DNA of 64,000 bases from Danxiaibacter flavus (GTDB lineage Bacteria > Bacteroidota > Bacteroidia > Chitinophagales > Chitinophagaceae), in NCBI RefSeq assembly GCF_041060425.1, contig NZ_JAULBC010000004.1, positions 524,063-588,062 of the forward strand, given 5' to 3'. A program made the translations under genes and the position numbers. Under the pieces are notes generated by a model. It was not told where the DNA came from. It did not search any database and saw only the letters and a list, made by a program, of their open reading frames with translations. This document shows positions 26,484-34,281 of this stretch, one piece after another (within the stretch, counting starts at the first letter, position 1; every line of letters begins with the position of its first letter).

Positions 26484-26930
26484 TTTGGGGAACCACTGAG
26501 GCAGGGAACCACGGAGACACGAGGGCACGACGGTACACGACGTTTTTTGCGATCGTGATTGAATCGGTAAACATGATCCTGCTGAACACGCGCGCCGGGA
26601 GGAGTTTAATTTGGACCTCCGGATATTCCTCTTCGAAATGCAGAACTATTAAAAAAATTTCCTGACCGAATTCTCAAACATCAAAGGCCGGAAAGGAAGA
26701 TGTTATCAGTATCGGACAATGCTCGATTTGATTATGCAAAAGCCAATTAAAAGTTTGTTAAGTCAATAAAGGATAAATTAGCGTTGCCTTCTTGCCTCCT
26801 TATTCGCCAGACCTGTATGCTACGTAGATTATCGGCATTTATTAAGACGCTTATTACATATTGTAGCAAAATCAAAACGTGACATTTTATTTGTAACATG
26901 ACAGTAGTTCTAATTTTACTTTTTTTTTAC
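26484..26930. other. Gene-poor gap with repeat and possible transposase scrap
   Basis: 26490-26560 carries a CCACTGAGGCAGGGAACCACGG repeat and a GATCGTGATTGAATCGG segment similar to 46430-46500. At 26656-26769 a short plus frame (NFLTEFSNIKGRKGRCYQYR, then TMLDLIM) faintly resembles the start of ISAs1-type transposases. The rest shows nothing recognisable. Confidence 0.4.
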
Positions 26931-27278
26931 TTAACACGACTCTTGTTTTTTCATCTTTTCTTTCATTAGTGCTATTTGTTGCGCCATGTCTTTGTTCTGA
27001 GCATGCAGCCTGGATACAACAACACTTAAGTGAAGCAGGTAAATCAGGATAGCAAATATGGCACCCGTAAATACCAGGTTGGGCGCTTCATACACACCAA
27101 ACAGCCTGGCCATAATGCCCAATCCATCTCTCCAAAAGGAAAATGTAATTAAGATAGTTGTGCAAACAATCCAAACGATCGAATACTCTTCGCGCAGTTT
27201 TCCTTTTAATATCAGGCGAGTGATGTAGCTTAAGAAGAGTAGACTTGCAATGATAGTGATGACCTGGATCTTTGCCAT
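26931..27278 (-). CDS. DUF2304 membrane protein
   Basis: This 115-residue protein has three hydrophobic helices (ITIIASLLFLSYITRLIL, IVWIVCTTILITFSFW and LVFTGAIFAILIYLLHLSVVV) and a charged coiled-coil tail. The LREEYSIVWI segment is characteristic of DUF2304. In many bacteria DUF2304 is encoded beside a GT2 dolichol-phosphate-mannose-synthase-like enzyme, exactly as here; its start overlaps the end of the glycosyltransferase gene by 49 bases. It probably anchors or assists that enzyme at the inner membrane; the biochemical role is not known. Confidence 0.88.
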   Translation of the reverse strand: MAKIQVITIIASLLFLSYITRLILKGKLREEYSIVWIVCTTILITFSFWRDGLGIMARLFGVYEAPNLVFTGAIFAILIYLLHLSVVVSRLHAQNKDMAQQIALMKEKMKKQESC

Positions 27279-28006
27279 TTGAATTGAGTTTTAAGACGCA
27301 TAAAAGTATAAAAAATTCCAAGCGTAACCTTGCACATATAGTAAACCGCAGAGAATGCGCTGATGGATGAAACACCACCTTGTCGCTCATTCATTTCAAC
27401 CGGAATTTCTTTAATGGTTAATCCGTTCAAAGCAAAAACGATAATGGACTCAGGCTCGGGATATTTGTCCGGGTAGTATTGTACAGACAATTCCAGTGCG
27501 CGTTTGTTAAACAATCGAAAACCTGAAGTATTATCCGTAACTGTGATACCGGTCAGTGCTCTGTTTAATTGTTTGAAATAACGAATGCCCGCCCTTCTTG
27601 CAGTAGATGATTGAAAACCTTTTTTTTCCAGGAATCTGGAGCCGATCACAATATCACAATTGCCTTTTTCTGCTTCACTCAATAAGTCGGGAATAACAGA
27701 TACCGGATGTTGTCCGTCTCCGTCTGCCTGGATCGCATAGTCAAAACCGTTTTCGTATGCGTATTTAAAACCGGTTTGCATAGCACCGCCGATGCCCAGG
27801 TTTACGGGCAAATCCAATAAAACTGCATCTGAAAACCTTCTTACAACATCGGCTGTATTGTCTGTAGAGCAATCATTTATTACGGCAGCTTTCAATTCAA
27901 AATTTTCATCTATCGTAAGCGAATAAAGTTCTCTCAGTAATGGACCGATTGAAGCAGCTTCATTGTAGCACGGAATGATAATTAATACTTTTTTAGGTTG
28001 AGACAT
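27230..28006 (-). CDS. Glycosyltransferase family 2 (polyprenyl-phosphate type)
   Basis: This 258-residue GT-A enzyme resembles dolichol-phosphate mannosyltransferases. It has the N-terminal VLIIIPCYNEAASIGPLL, NDCSTDNTADV, the metal-binding ADGDGQHP and the acceptor-side GSRFLEKKG. No large C-terminal membrane domain is present; the DUF2304 partner encoded by the overlapping downstream gene probably supplies membrane contact. It likely transfers a sugar from a nucleotide donor to undecaprenyl or polyprenyl phosphate for surface glycan or protein glycosylation. The sugar is unknown. Confidence 0.9.
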   Translation of the reverse strand: MSQPKKVLIIIPCYNEAASIGPLLRELYSLTIDENFELKAAVINDCSTDNTADVVRRFSDAVLLDLPVNLGIGGAMQTGFKYAYENGFDYAIQADGDGQHPVSVIPDLLSEAEKGNCDIVIGSRFLEKKGFQSSTARRAGIRYFKQLNRALTGITVTDNTSGFRLFNKRALELSVQYYPDKYPEPESIIVFALNGLTIKEIPVEMNERQGGVSSISAFSAVYYMCKVTLGIFYTFMRLKTQFKWQRSRSSLSLQVYSS

Positions 28007-28192
28007 AGGCTATTGGTTGTCGATACCGGTTACAAAGCTAAAGTATAAAACAATTGCAAATGAAGCGGTACAGAAAACCTTAAGTGAACCCGGTTTCAAT
28101 AATGCTAAAATTTAAAGTCAATTTGAAACACATATAAACACGTGATCGTATAAAATAATGGGTAATTGTTATCGTATTGTATGAAAGTGTTG

Positions 28193-28200
28193 TAGATTTG
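28193..28200 (+). promoter_or_regulatory. -7 element before the hydroxylase gene
   Basis: TAGATTTG matches TAnnTTTG exactly, 37 bases before the ATG at 28237. The -33 position is not clear. This is the only candidate promoter for the hydroxylase-to-collar gene group. Confidence 0.5.
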
Positions 28201-28236
28201 AAAAAATCCAATTAAAAAAGTCCTCTACCACTGCTT

Positions 28237-28932
28237 ATGATACGCTTTGCCAAAATTGACATGAATATTGATATTCAGGCAATCCAAAAAGAAGTGATGC
28301 AATTATCTTCCGATTGGCAACTGCATTTAAATATCAAAGATTACGCAGGCAGTTGGTCAGCGTTATCATTAAGATCTCCCGGAGGTAAAGCAAATAATAT
28401 CATCCCGCAACTTCTTTCCGATACGCAGGTTTTTGAGGACACACCTTTAATGACGCAATGCCCGGCAATACAAAAGGTCATAGCCGGACTTGAGTGCCCG
28501 GTGTGTTCGGTACGGTTGTTAAATTTAACAAGCGGCTCTGTTATCAAACCCCACAAAGACGCTGATTTAGCATTTGAAAAAGGTGAAGCCAGATTGCATA
28601 TTCCCATTTTTACAAACGAAAAGGTATTATTTTATTCGGAAGATGAACTGGTGCCGATGAGAGAAGGCGAATGTTGGTACTTGAATGCAAATCTTATACA
28701 CAGCGTTGAAAACAATAGCAATTCAGATCGTATTCATCTTGTAATAGATTGTATGGTGAATGATTGGTTGAAAGATATTTTTGACAACGCAGAAAAAAGT
28801 GAAAAAGAAGATGTAGAAAATATAGAAGAAACATTATTGGTTATAGATGAGTTGAAAAGATCCAATACACCGGCAACGCTGGCCTGGGCCGCTTCACTGG
28901 AAAGCCGACTGAAGCAAAACGTTTTAAATTAA
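28237..28932 (+). CDS. Aspartyl/asparaginyl beta-hydroxylase family protein
   Basis: This family of cytoplasmic Fe(II)/2-oxoglutarate dioxygenases hydroxylates Asp, Asn or Arg side chains. The 231-residue protein has the metal motif at KPHKD (His106, Asp108), RLHIPI (Arg119, His121), the distal His155 in NLIHSVEN and the 2-oxoglutarate-binding Arg165 in DRIHLVID. The C-terminal 50 residues are an acidic helical extension. It opens a same-strand group: a sulfotransferase gene starts 24 bases later. Inference: its substrate is a protein or peptide made by the same cluster. Family membership is secure; the reaction here is not shown. Confidence 0.88.
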   Translation: MIRFAKIDMNIDIQAIQKEVMQLSSDWQLHLNIKDYAGSWSALSLRSPGGKANNIIPQLLSDTQVFEDTPLMTQCPAIQKVIAGLECPVCSVRLLNLTSGSVIKPHKDADLAFEKGEARLHIPIFTNEKVLFYSEDELVPMREGECWYLNANLIHSVENNSNSDRIHLVIDCMVNDWLKDIFDNAEKSEKEDVENIEETLLVIDELKRSNTPATLAWAASLESRLKQNVLN

Positions 28933-28955
28933 CAGAGCAAAATCTAATAGTCCTT

Positions 28956-29924
28956 ATGCATACCTCCGGTGTATCCGATTTGTATAATTATATTCCTTAT
29001 AGTTTAAAGGAGGGCAAAACCGTACAATGGTTGAAGACCGGCAATATCCCTTATACCGATCCTTTTTTCGATACAACGCTGTTCAAGATCAAATATTTGC
29101 CGGAAAATCAAAAAAAGTTTAAAAGCAGTAGTTCTGTTGATATGTTGAGTGTATGGTCCAAAGAACAGGCGTCCATAAAACCTTCTGCTATTATATTTCA
29201 TGTGTCAAGATGCGGTTCTACTTTATTATCTCAGCTGTTGAGTTTAAATGAAAAGCATATTGTATTATCGGAGGTGCCTTTTTTTGATGATCTTTTGCGA
29301 TCAAAGTATAAAGAGAACGGAAAAGATTACAGTCATCTATTAAAAGATGCAGTTGCATTCTATGGACAAAAAAGAAAAGGAAATGAAGAACAACTTTTTA
29401 TAAAGGCAGATAGTTGGCATCTGTTCTTTTATGAAGAATGGCGGGCTATCTATCCGCAAATACCTTTTATTCTATTGTTCAGAAGGCCGGACGAAGTTGT
29501 GCGGTCCCAAATGAAAAATAAAGGGCTTCATGCAGTTCCGGGAATGATAGAGAAAGAAATATTTCAATTGGGAGAATTACCGGAAGTTGGAGGGGCCTAT
29601 GAAATACACGTAGCAGCGGTGCTGGAACAGTATTACAAAAAAATGCAACAAATAGCAGTCATCGATAATAATGTGCATTTGTTCAATTATAAAGACGGTA
29701 TAGAAAATATTGCTTTGAAAGTGTTGCATTCCTCAGGAATACAATTCGGCAAAGGCTCAGAAGATTTATACAATGAAAGAATGCACTTTGATGCTAAAGA
29801 CCCCTATAAAGTGTTTGATGAAAAACCTTTATCAGGTTTAAATACAGACGAGCATTTGCAAAATGCATTTATGGCATACAAGGCATTAGATGCAATCAGA
29901 AAAAGTTCTTTACAACAAGTGTAG
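28956..29924 (+). CDS. Sulfotransferase family protein
   Basis: Sulfotransferases move sulfate from PAPS to a hydroxyl or amine. The 322-residue protein has a 5'-phosphosulfate loop at about residues 80-95 (FHVSRCGSTLLSQLL) and a 3'-phosphate-binding segment PFILLFRRPDEVVRSQM. It has no signal peptide and is cytoplasmic. It starts 24 bases after the hydroxylase gene, so the two are probably one operon; hydroxylation followed by sulfation of the new hydroxyl is an attractive but unproved order. The remnant of an APS kinase gene, the enzyme that makes PAPS, overlaps its 3' end on the other strand. Confidence 0.85.
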   Translation: MHTSGVSDLYNYIPYSLKEGKTVQWLKTGNIPYTDPFFDTTLFKIKYLPENQKKFKSSSSVDMLSVWSKEQASIKPSAIIFHVSRCGSTLLSQLLSLNEKHIVLSEVPFFDDLLRSKYKENGKDYSHLLKDAVAFYGQKRKGNEEQLFIKADSWHLFFYEEWRAIYPQIPFILLFRRPDEVVRSQMKNKGLHAVPGMIEKEIFQLGELPEVGGAYEIHVAAVLEQYYKKMQQIAVIDNNVHLFNYKDGIENIALKVLHSSGIQFGKGSEDLYNERMHFDAKDPYKVFDEKPLSGLNTDEHLQNAFMAYKALDAIRKSSLQQV

Positions 29925-30090
29925 CATAAAATCGGTTAATTGTTGTGAGGCCTCTCCGGATGAAAGCAATGACGTATTGACGATGAGATGCGGATGGACG
30001 GGAGATTCATAAGGATCATTAATTGTTCTTTAACCAAAGCGGCAATAGTACTTTTCCGGCACCAGATAAACCGGTAAGTTGAATTAAGGG
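29910..30090 (-). pseudogene. cysC: Remnant of adenylylsulfate kinase (cysC)
   Basis: On the minus strand the frame reads LIQLTGLSGAGK (P-loop codons at 30052-30072), the APS kinase signature. One base is then missing, and the +1 frame continues as STIAALVKEQL. The text jumps at about 30020/30021 to NDPYESPVHPHLIVNTS, which matches the C-terminal part of APS kinase, and runs on to a TAA at 29910. About 130 of some 200 residues are deleted, so it cannot be functional. It overlaps the last 15 bases of the sulfotransferase gene. Confidence 0.75.
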
Positions 30091-30126
30091 CAGAAAGATA
30101 AATTTATAAACAATAATAGTATTTAG

Positions 30127-31200
30127 ATGGAAAGTATTTCAGTAGGAGTGTTGCTGCCTTCGTCCACTATTTTGCCTATCAGCAAAGATTTTGAGAAAGG
30201 GTTGAAGGATGGATTAAAGCTTTCGCCGGAGATCAACGCAGAAATTGTCAAAGAGTTTATAGGACAAGGCAGTTTGAAACAAACAGAAGAAGCGTGCAAC
30301 AAGTTTTTTAATTATCATGATGTAGATATTATAACAGGAATTGTCTCAAGCAAGGTAATGGAAGACTTGTCTGAAAGTTTTAAAACAAGAAAAAAATCCA
30401 TTATCATAAATAACCTTGGCGGCCATATTCCGAATGTAAAAAAAATAAACGAGTACATATTCGTAAACTCAATGCACTTGTGGCAACATGCCTTTACAAT
30501 GGGAAAATGGGGCGTACAAACTTTGGGTAAAAAAGGGATGTTCGTAAGTTCTATATATGATGCGGGTTACAGCTTTTCGCAAATGTTTAATATGGGCATG
30601 ACAGCAGGTGACCCGGAAAGCAAATGGTCATTTTCGGTAACGCCAATGCCTGCTGCCGGGGAGTTGGCTGACATCAGCGTTCTTTTTCCTTTTATTGAAA
30701 AGTATGAACCTGATTTTATTTTCGCAACATTCTGCGGTAAGGAAACGACATTGTTCTTAAACGAATTTATAAACAGAGGCTGGCATCATAAAATCAAGGT
30801 AACAGGCCTGCCGTTTTTAACGGCACCGTTTGAGCCTTTGCAAGAACACTTAACGGTCTACTCAACATTGCCGGTAACCAACAAGCCTGAGTATCTGGCA
30901 GAGAAAGCATTCTATGATTTGGGTTATACAACAGGAGTAAATATTGCTAAAGCTGCATTGGCTTCTGACGGCACCGATTTGCAAAAGCAACTTGAAAACT
31001 TACATAACATGTTTTCTGTTGCCAATAACAGTTCAGGAGATGAATTGACGATTGTTAAATATGATTTGCCGGCTAACGGAAGTAAACCGGCGCCTTCAAT
31101 CGTAACATCGTTCGACACTTTTGATAAAAAAAATCAAGCCATGCAAACATTACATGGTGACATGAATTTTGGATGGGCTAACCCTTATCTCTGTATATAG
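30127..31200 (+). CDS. Periplasmic-binding-type-1 fold protein without signal peptide (ABC amino-acid-binding-like)
   Basis: The 357 residues have the layout of branched-chain amino-acid-binding proteins (LivJ type): VGVLLPSSTILPISKDFEKGL at the start, the DIITGIVSS and SIIINNLGG strands, YDAGYSFSQMFNMG, and the second-lobe FIFATFCGKETTLFLNEF. Unlike transport proteins it begins directly with the fold, with no signal peptide or lipobox, and no permease or ATPase genes are near. It therefore probably works in the cytoplasm or is exported another way. It lies between the sulfotransferase and formyltransferase genes and ends two bases before the latter's start. Ligand unknown. Confidence 0.8.
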   Translation: MESISVGVLLPSSTILPISKDFEKGLKDGLKLSPEINAEIVKEFIGQGSLKQTEEACNKFFNYHDVDIITGIVSSKVMEDLSESFKTRKKSIIINNLGGHIPNVKKINEYIFVNSMHLWQHAFTMGKWGVQTLGKKGMFVSSIYDAGYSFSQMFNMGMTAGDPESKWSFSVTPMPAAGELADISVLFPFIEKYEPDFIFATFCGKETTLFLNEFINRGWHHKIKVTGLPFLTAPFEPLQEHLTVYSTLPVTNKPEYLAEKAFYDLGYTTGVNIAKAALASDGTDLQKQLENLHNMFSVANNSSGDELTIVKYDLPANGSKPAPSIVTSFDTFDKKNQAMQTLHGDMNFGWANPYLCI

Positions 31201-31201
31201 T

Positions 31202-32140
31202 ATGAGAATATTACTGCTTTGTAATTCAGATTTACTTGCTATGCCTGCGGCTATAGCATTGCGTAACAGAGGTGAATTGGTTGCTGTGGGAATAACCGAA
31301 AAGTCGAGTAAAATATTGATGCCGGCTTTAGCAAGTATCGGTATTGAAGGAGATTCTATCCATGTTCTTACAAGAAAAAATATTGAATCGGACCTTACAC
31401 GGATTATTACCGAAAATGAAATTGATGTTGTTTTCGTAATGACGTTTTCATGGAAAATTCCAGCATCGGTATTAACGCTTCCCAAGAAAGGATGTATCAA
31501 TTTTCATTTTGGTTTGTTGCCGGAATATAAAGGGACTGATCCCGTGTTTTGGCAGTTGAAAAACATGGAGCAAAAGGGCGGTATCAGTATACATGTGATG
31601 ACGGATGAAATTGATGCAGGCCCGGTTGTATTGATTGATGAACTACCTGTGATACCGGGTGAGACTTACGGTATCCATTGTCAGCGATTGGGTGCACTGA
31701 ACGTTAATACAACTCGTAAGGTGCTAACTCTATTGGAAAAAGATGAAGTGTTGCCTGTAATTGAAAGTGATCAATCCGGAACTTATTGTAAAGCTCCAAC
31801 CGAGCAAGAGCTTACCATTCATTGGAAAACACAAACGGCCGATGATATAGAATGGTTGATAAATGCAACGAATCCCAGGTATGGCGGCGCTACAACAAAC
31901 ATTCGTCAAATGCAAGTGCGAATATTGGAAGTTTCACCCGCAACAGTAAACATAGATCCGAACAATACACAAGAAATAATACCGGGAACTATAGTGTATG
32001 CAGATCAGGTGTATGGATTGATTGTGGCATGCCGCGATAAACAATTTTTGAAGGTGAATATTGTGAGTATGCAAGAAGGGTATTTGTCGGGAATAAAATT
32101 GTTCAGCTTAGGGTTTAAACCCGGAGAAGTGTTTTATTAA
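31202..32140 (+). CDS. Formyltransferase family protein (Fmt-like)
   Basis: This is a 10-formyltetrahydrofolate-dependent formyltransferase-fold enzyme of 312 residues. The catalytic triad of the family is present at Asn100, His102 and Asp138 (INFHFGLLPEYKGTDP and DEIDAGPVV), with the same Asn-to-Asp spacing of 38 as in methionyl-tRNA formyltransferase. The usual Ser after His is Gly here. The C-terminal domain is divergent, so it is probably not the housekeeping Fmt; it may formylate a sugar amine or peptide amine made by this cluster. The ATG at 31202 is chosen because the earlier start lies inside the upstream gene. Confidence 0.82.
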   Translation: MRILLLCNSDLLAMPAAIALRNRGELVAVGITEKSSKILMPALASIGIEGDSIHVLTRKNIESDLTRIITENEIDVVFVMTFSWKIPASVLTLPKKGCINFHFGLLPEYKGTDPVFWQLKNMEQKGGISIHVMTDEIDAGPVVLIDELPVIPGETYGIHCQRLGALNVNTTRKVLTLLEKDEVLPVIESDQSGTYCKAPTEQELTIHWKTQTADDIEWLINATNPRYGGATTNIRQMQVRILEVSPATVNIDPNNTQEIIPGTIVYADQVYGLIVACRDKQFLKVNIVSMQEGYLSGIKLFSLGFKPGEVFY

Positions 32141-32244
32141 TTATTCTCCCGGACTATTTGAAAGGGAGCGCCGGCGCTTCTTTTATTCAAAAACTGGCAT
32201 TAGACTTAAATGATATTAAACAATTATCCTTAAAACAAAAAACT

Positions 32245-32844
32245 ATGGACGGAACAGTAGGCGAAATCCGCATTTTTGCAGGAAACTTCGCACCGCGTAA
32301 TTGGGCGTTTTGTCAAGCGCAGCTTATTGCCATAAGACAAAATCCCGCCTTGTTCTCTATATTAGGGACATACTATGGCGGAGATGGAACTACAACTTTC
32401 GGGCTGCCGGATTTTAGAGGCAGGGCACCGATAGGCGCAGGCCAATCTCCGGGAAATTCTCTTTACACCATTGGTGAAGTTGGTGGAGAAACTGCACATA
32501 CATTGAACCTCACTGAAATGGCAGCACACACTCATGCATCTTCGGTAACACAAACAGGTGGCTCAGCTACGGCTACATTAAATGCCAGTTCTACTGCTGG
32601 TACCTTGGCAAGTCCGGGTGGTAACCTGATTGCAGGCGACGGCAACTTGACAGTGTTTGCACCGGGTAACAGCACACCGGTTGCAATGGCAGCCAGTGCG
32701 GTATCGCTTACCAATGTTACTATTCCGTTGCCTACTGCTGTTGATGCTGTTGCGGGTGGCAACCAACCACATAACAACATGCAACCGTATATTGCTATGA
32801 GCTTTATAGTTTGTACAACGGGGACATACCCTGCCAGAAATTAA
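32245..32844 (+). CDS. Tail-collar / microcystin-dependent-protein-like protein 1
   Basis: This 199-residue protein of the phage tail collar fold begins DGTVGEIRIFAGNFAPRNWAFC, then YYGGDGTTTFGLPDFRGRAPIGAG, the hallmark sequence of this family (MdpB-like). The second half is an Ala/Thr/Gly-rich beta region ending in NNMQPYIAMSFIVC. There is no signal peptide. It is the first of three tandem paralogues. The start at 32245 matches the starts of the other two; an earlier in-frame start at 32158 was rejected. The proteins probably form trimeric fibre-tip structures; in Bacteroidota their role outside phages is not established. Confidence 0.88.
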   Translation: MDGTVGEIRIFAGNFAPRNWAFCQAQLIAIRQNPALFSILGTYYGGDGTTTFGLPDFRGRAPIGAGQSPGNSLYTIGEVGGETAHTLNLTEMAAHTHASSVTQTGGSATATLNASSTAGTLASPGGNLIAGDGNLTVFAPGNSTPVAMAASAVSLTNVTIPLPTAVDAVAGGNQPHNNMQPYIAMSFIVCTTGTYPARN

Positions 32845-32868
32845 TAAACCTAATTAAAAAAATATTTT

Positions 32869-33480
32869 ATGGAAGGAACAATGGCTGAAATTCGCTGCTT
32901 TGCAGCAAACTTCGCTCCTAAAACCTGGGCGCTTTGCAATGGACAAACATTGGCAATAGCACAAAATCAAGCATTGTTTGCGCTTTTAGGAACAGTGTAT
33001 GGCGGCGATGGTATTCAAACCTTCAGTTTGCCGGATTTTAGAAGCAGGATACCGGTGGGTACAGGAACAGGCCCAGTGGGTACTTTTGTTTTAGGACAAA
33101 AAGCAGGCGAAGAGTTTCACACTTTGCTGGCTACAGAAATGCCTGCACACAATCACCCTATCGCCATAACTGCAGGTACAGGGCAGGCAACGGCTAATAT
33201 TACTTTAAATGGTACAGATACTGCCGGTACTTTGGCAGTACCCGGCGGAAACTTATTGGGCGCGGATGACGGGAACGGCAATGTTACTATATATGCTTCG
33301 GGAACGAGCACTGTTGCTGCAATGGCCGCCGGTTCCGTTACTATAAGTAATATTACTGCGCCTACCGTTGGTATTACGTTAGCCAATGCAGGCGGTAACT
33401 TACCTCACAGTAATATTCAACCGGTATTGGGAATGAACTATATTATATGTATGCAGGGATTATTCCCTTCAAGAAACTAA
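32869..33480 (+). CDS. Tail-collar / microcystin-dependent-protein-like protein 2
   Basis: This is the second of three paralogues, 203 residues. It begins EGTMAEIRCFAANFAPKTWALCNGQTL and has VYGGDGIQTFSLPDFRSRIPVGTG and the C-terminal NIQPVLGMNYIICMQG. The gene follows the first by 24 bases and precedes the third by 27. The N-terminal collar part is well conserved with its neighbours, while the central Ala/Thr/Gly part (about 110-175) differs in sequence and loop length, as expected if that region makes contact with different partners. Confidence 0.88.
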   Translation: MEGTMAEIRCFAANFAPKTWALCNGQTLAIAQNQALFALLGTVYGGDGIQTFSLPDFRSRIPVGTGTGPVGTFVLGQKAGEEFHTLLATEMPAHNHPIAITAGTGQATANITLNGTDTAGTLAVPGGNLLGADDGNGNVTIYASGTSTVAAMAAGSVTISNITAPTVGITLANAGGNLPHSNIQPVLGMNYIICMQGLFPSRN

Positions 33481-33507
33481 TTTTTTTACTCAGTAAAATA
33501 AAAAATT

Positions 33508-34116
33508 ATGGAAGGTTATTTAGCAGAAGTACGCATGTTTGGTGGCACTTTTGCGCCAAGGGCCTGGATGTTTTGTGCCGGACAGCAATTGCCCATCAGT
33601 AATTATACAGCGCTTTATGCGTTGATCGGTACCGTTTACGGAGGCGATGGCGTTAGTACTTTCAATTTGCCCGATCTCAGAAGCAGGGTACCGGTGGGTA
33701 CAGGTCAAGGCCTCGGATTGGCAAACTATAGTCTGGGTATGGTAACAGGTACAGAAAATGTTACGTTGCTTCAAACCCAATTGCCCGTACACACACACGA
33801 AACAACTGTTACGCCAGGTACTGCAGCTGCAACTGCGACAGCTACTTTAAATGGAAGTGCACCAGGAGGAGGAGGCGTTACTCCTGCAGGTTCTTTATTG
33901 GGCGCTGATGGTAATGGTTCCACAGTTTACGCTCCTGCAGGAAGTGCTACCACTCCTATGGCAAGTGCTTCAATTGCTATTACAAATTTTTCAGGGCCTG
34001 CACCTAATGTTACTGTTGCTGCCGTTGGAAGCAGCTTACCTCATAATAATTTGCAGCCTTATCAAGTGATTAATTATATCATTTGTACGGAAGGTATTTT
34101 CCCTACGAGGAATTAA
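33508..34116 (+). CDS. Tail-collar / microcystin-dependent-protein-like protein 3
   Basis: This is the third paralogue, 202 residues, beginning EGYLAEVRMFGGTFAPRAWMFCAGQQL with VYGGDGVSTFNLPDLRSRVPVGTG and ending NNLQPYQVINYIICTEGIFPTRN. All three end in the same short pattern, I(I/V)C-x-x-G-x-(F/Y)P-x-R-N, which may be a trimerisation or recognition tail. An intrinsic terminator follows 28 bases later and closes the cluster. No phage head, sheath or baseplate genes are nearby, so a prophage origin is not supported. Confidence 0.88.
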   Translation: MEGYLAEVRMFGGTFAPRAWMFCAGQQLPISNYTALYALIGTVYGGDGVSTFNLPDLRSRVPVGTGQGLGLANYSLGMVTGTENVTLLQTQLPVHTHETTVTPGTAAATATATLNGSAPGGGGVTPAGSLLGADGNGSTVYAPAGSATTPMASASIAITNFSGPAPNVTVAAVGSSLPHNNLQPYQVINYIICTEGIFPTRN

Positions 34117-34144
34117 TTTTGTTGTACAATAACTGATATAAAAC

Positions 34145-34175
34145 AAAAGCTCCCGTCATGGGAGCTTTTATTTTA
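34145..34175 (+). terminator. Terminator of the collar gene cluster
   Basis: AAAAGCTCCC and GGGAGCTTTT form a ten-bp stem with a five-base loop, followed by ATTTTAT. Confidence 0.85.
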
Positions 34176-34228
34176 TATACACACTTTAAAAAAATGAAAT
34201 ACATAGTAAAGAAATGCAGTTGCGGTAA

Positions 34229-34263
34229 AATGAAAAGAGCATCTGTAAGATGCTCTTTTCATT
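34229..34263 (-). terminator. Terminator of the first collagen-like gene
   Basis: A perfect 16-bp stem (AATGAAAAGAGCATCT and its complement) with a three-base loop lies 18 bases past the stop codon on the minus strand. Confidence 0.8.
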
Positions 34264-34281
34264 GAATCTATAAACTTACAA

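Noticed and set aside
32160..32185. Terminator between the formyltransferase and the first collar gene
   Set aside because: AGCGCCGGCGCT is a palindrome followed by some T residues, but as a hairpin it has only four pairs outside a GC loop; too weak to call.
32245..34116. Prophage or contractile injection system
   Set aside because: Only collar-type proteins are present; no capsid, portal, sheath, baseplate, lysis or integrase genes occur in the window.
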